Source: Lepidurus packardi (Eukaryota > Arthropoda > Branchiopoda > Notostraca > Triopsidae). From it: a stretch of DNA of 64,000 nucleotides. The notes beneath the pieces are model-generated. The model searched no databases. It saw nothing but the letters and a program-made list of their open reading frames with translations, and had not been told where the DNA came from. Made by a program: the position numbers and the translations under genes. Shown piece by piece: positions 61,941 to 64,000 of the stretch (its first letter is position 1; every line of letters begins with the position of its first letter). The stretch lies in the NCBI GenBank assembly GCA_023053545.1, contig JAKZAN010000006.1, positions 10,014,351 to 10,078,350 on the forward strand, in the 5' to 3' direction.

Positions 61941-64000
61941 GATAATTGTATTGCTGGGGTGAGTTAGATAATGAGACAAGAATTATAATTGCAAATAAGA
62001 AATGGCAACACAAGCACAAGGTTCTACTTGATTAGAAGGGTTAATTTTTATTTGGATCACATTTAGCTAAAAGCCTTGTATAAGCCATTCGAAGAAGACA
62101 AAACATGTTTTATCTATGCAAACATTTTTTCTGATTTTTTTACTTTTGCAAAGTTCGTTGACAGTAATGGAGCCGATACAAATAACTACTGAAAGCGAAT
62201 CCAACTTTTTTAATAACTGCCTTTAAAAATTAGGACTCTCTAAATCATTTTTGCTCAAATTTGCAAAAACTTACAATTGCGAGTTTCGACATAATTAATT
62301 ACGAGTTAGTATACTATATTTTCACTGAAAATGTCATGAAAATTGGATAGACGGTTGTTTAGTTATGGCCAACGCAGTTATTTGCGCAGAAGCCATGCGC
62401 GCTCATATACGTCCACGTAAAACAGGCAACGCCATCTGTTGCAAAACGAGCTAAAGCACACGGCAGCCTTTGTTGCTTTGACAAAAAGTGTCAAAGTGAA
62501 GGAGAAACATCCACTTAAATTACTTGACAGTTTAATTAGTCAATACAGCGAAATTTTGGCTTAATTTGCCGTCGTCATACAAGGAGTCATTCCTTAGTTC
62601 GATTAATCCTTCCACATGGAATCTGTAATACTTAACAAACTAAGCAAGTCCACGATTTTAAGCAAAACAGAGTTTTTTATAGTAGAGTTCTTTGGAAACG
62701 CAGTTAAACAAAAAACTGAATTACCCGAGTATTTGATTAGGGCGGCGTTCATTTGTTCCGGGACCCGCAGGTAAAACAGGTTGGATGGGGATACCGAAAA
62801 GGATCTGCAGTTTAAAATTGGGGTATTCCATTCGGATCCTCCATTTATAAACGTTTAAAAAATAGGGGAAAAGAACAGTCTGAGGTGACGAACGGGAAAA
62901 CCACTTCAAGGCGTTGAAAAACGCAAACACGTCTGTAAAATAAACGTAGCAAGTTCCCATACACGTTTTTCTTAATAGCTCTCCTTTTCTTTTACGGCCA
63001 TCCCAAGAAAAAAAAAATTGAAAGTGGAAATGTGGCCTTGCTGGCCTCCATTTCTTTTCATTGCGTGACACTACCATGAGTTAGCGTTTCTTACGCGCAA
63101 CTGCGTTACTATATGCTCTGTTACTCATTGCCGATAACTGGAATAGTTTTTACAATCTTGTAGAAAGAAAAAGACAAAATAATGATAAAAAACCCACAAC
63201 GGACTTTTACACAAATGACTGGCAGAATCAGGACAAGATTGCGACTACCAATGCAACCAGGAAGGCGTTCAAAGAAAAACAAGTATCAGCCAAAACACAA
63301 TGAGCAGTTCCAATTACATGCTTGTTTACCGAACGACTTACATAGTTGCTGCGTCGTTCATGTTCAGACTTTCATTGATGGGCGAGAGGCTACATTCGTT
63401 ACGCTACTTCCGAAAGTTATAGTTCAGCCTGCGTATTATCGACCACCTGCACGGGCTTATACAAAAGGCATCTTGAATGCTATAAATCTTGTGGAAACTT
63501 TCGTTATCCCAGCACCTTATCATTCTCAGATCCAGAAATCTGGAACTGCAAGAAATCAACATTAAGAAAATCGTTGAAGTTAATTCCTTAAGTTGCTAAA
63601 AGATTTCGGTAAAGCCTCACTTGAAATAGACGTAATAGAACGTGCATTATCTGAAGCGTTATATACTTTTGACCAAATTTGAATGTGCGCCAAAACTCTG
63701 CAACATGGATGGGTTATGGTTGGACTTGTTTTGTTTTCTTGCATAGTAACATTTTCTTGGAATACATACTTTCTTAATTAAATATTGCGGTAACTGCTAA
63801 ACCAACAAACTTTCGTAAAAAATTTTAAGTACTAAATTAACAGGCACATTGCTGCAGAAATGCATAATATTACAATAGACGTATTGGAAAAGTCTTAGAA
63901 TTTTAAATGTCGTAGAAATTTTCTTTTTAATAAAAGTTTGTATAAATAAAAAAGAAAATATTTTAAATAATATTGTACAATACCAAGGAAATTTTAACAT
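61941..64000. other. Downstream region with undecided exons
   Basis: A possible final exon after TTGTAG (about 63165) reads either to a stop at 63565 or, in another frame, to a TGA near 63303. A 118-codon minus-strand frame (62721-63077) is of a length expected by chance. An inverse R1 repeat copy lies at 62338-62432. Confidence 0.35.
62338..62432 (-). repeat. Dispersed repeat R1, copy 4 (inverted)
   Basis: TTTGCGCAGAAGCCATGCGC and CATATACGTCCACG are the reverse complement of the R1 block at 6206-6320. Confidence 0.55.

Noticed and set aside
62721..63077. 118-codon minus-strand open frame with real ATG
   Set aside because: Its length is within chance expectation, plus-strand frames overlap, and no motif or splice logic supports it.

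Overview
The window is nuclear DNA from an animal, most likely a crustacean and plausibly a branchiopod such as Daphnia. The evidence is spliced genes with mostly short GT-AG introns (about 55-250 bp), an A+T-rich background, TTAGG-type arthropod telomere-like repeats, an animal-type glutamate dehydrogenase with antenna, and an MSH3 gene, which flies lack. The species call is inference. Gene structures were built by hand by joining exons whose splice sites and reading phases agree and whose products match known families. || Layout. 1-11.4 kb: no gene recognised, but a foldback element (2185-2498), a TC microsatellite and a dispersed repeat. 11.5-19.6 kb (-): ubiquitin-specific protease of the USP2 type, with a serine-rich first exon, a 4.8 kb intron and an apparent alternative first exon inside that intron. 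22.7-24.2 kb (-): a methyltransferase-like protein. It is head-to-head with 24.8-26.4 kb (+), a USF-type bHLH-zipper factor. The interval between them carries two CACGTG boxes, the site USF proteins bind. 28-29 kb: nested repeats and a decayed transposon-like gene. 29.6-31.4 kb (-): KLHDC3, a kelch substrate receptor. 33.0-34.9 kb (+): a second, longer, frameshifted copy of the transposon-like gene, with TATA box and poly(A) signal. 36.8-40.5 kb (-): mitochondrial glutamate dehydrogenase. 41.5-42.9 kb (-): LRMDA-like leucine-rich protein, head-to-head over 318 bp with 43.2-49.1 kb (+) MSH3. 50.1-53.0 kb (-): a secreted-type poly(3-hydroxybutyrate) depolymerase-family esterase. 53.7 kb (-): tRNA-Arg(TCT). 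58.1-58.5 kb (-): a possible two-exon small membrane or secreted protein. 61.3-61.8 kb (+): a glutamine-rich coding exon of an unrecognised gene. || The genes do not form one pathway. They are housekeeping and regulatory genes (deubiquitination, C-degron recognition, transcription, mismatch repair, glutamate catabolism) separated by repeat-rich DNA. The points most worth following are the USP2 alternative first exon (mirroring the long and short USP2 isoforms of vertebrates), the animal PHB-depolymerase gene with a complete putative catalytic triad, the paired E-boxes beside USF, alternative C-terminal exons for LRMDA and MSH3, and the two decayed copies of an unclassified transposon-like gene.
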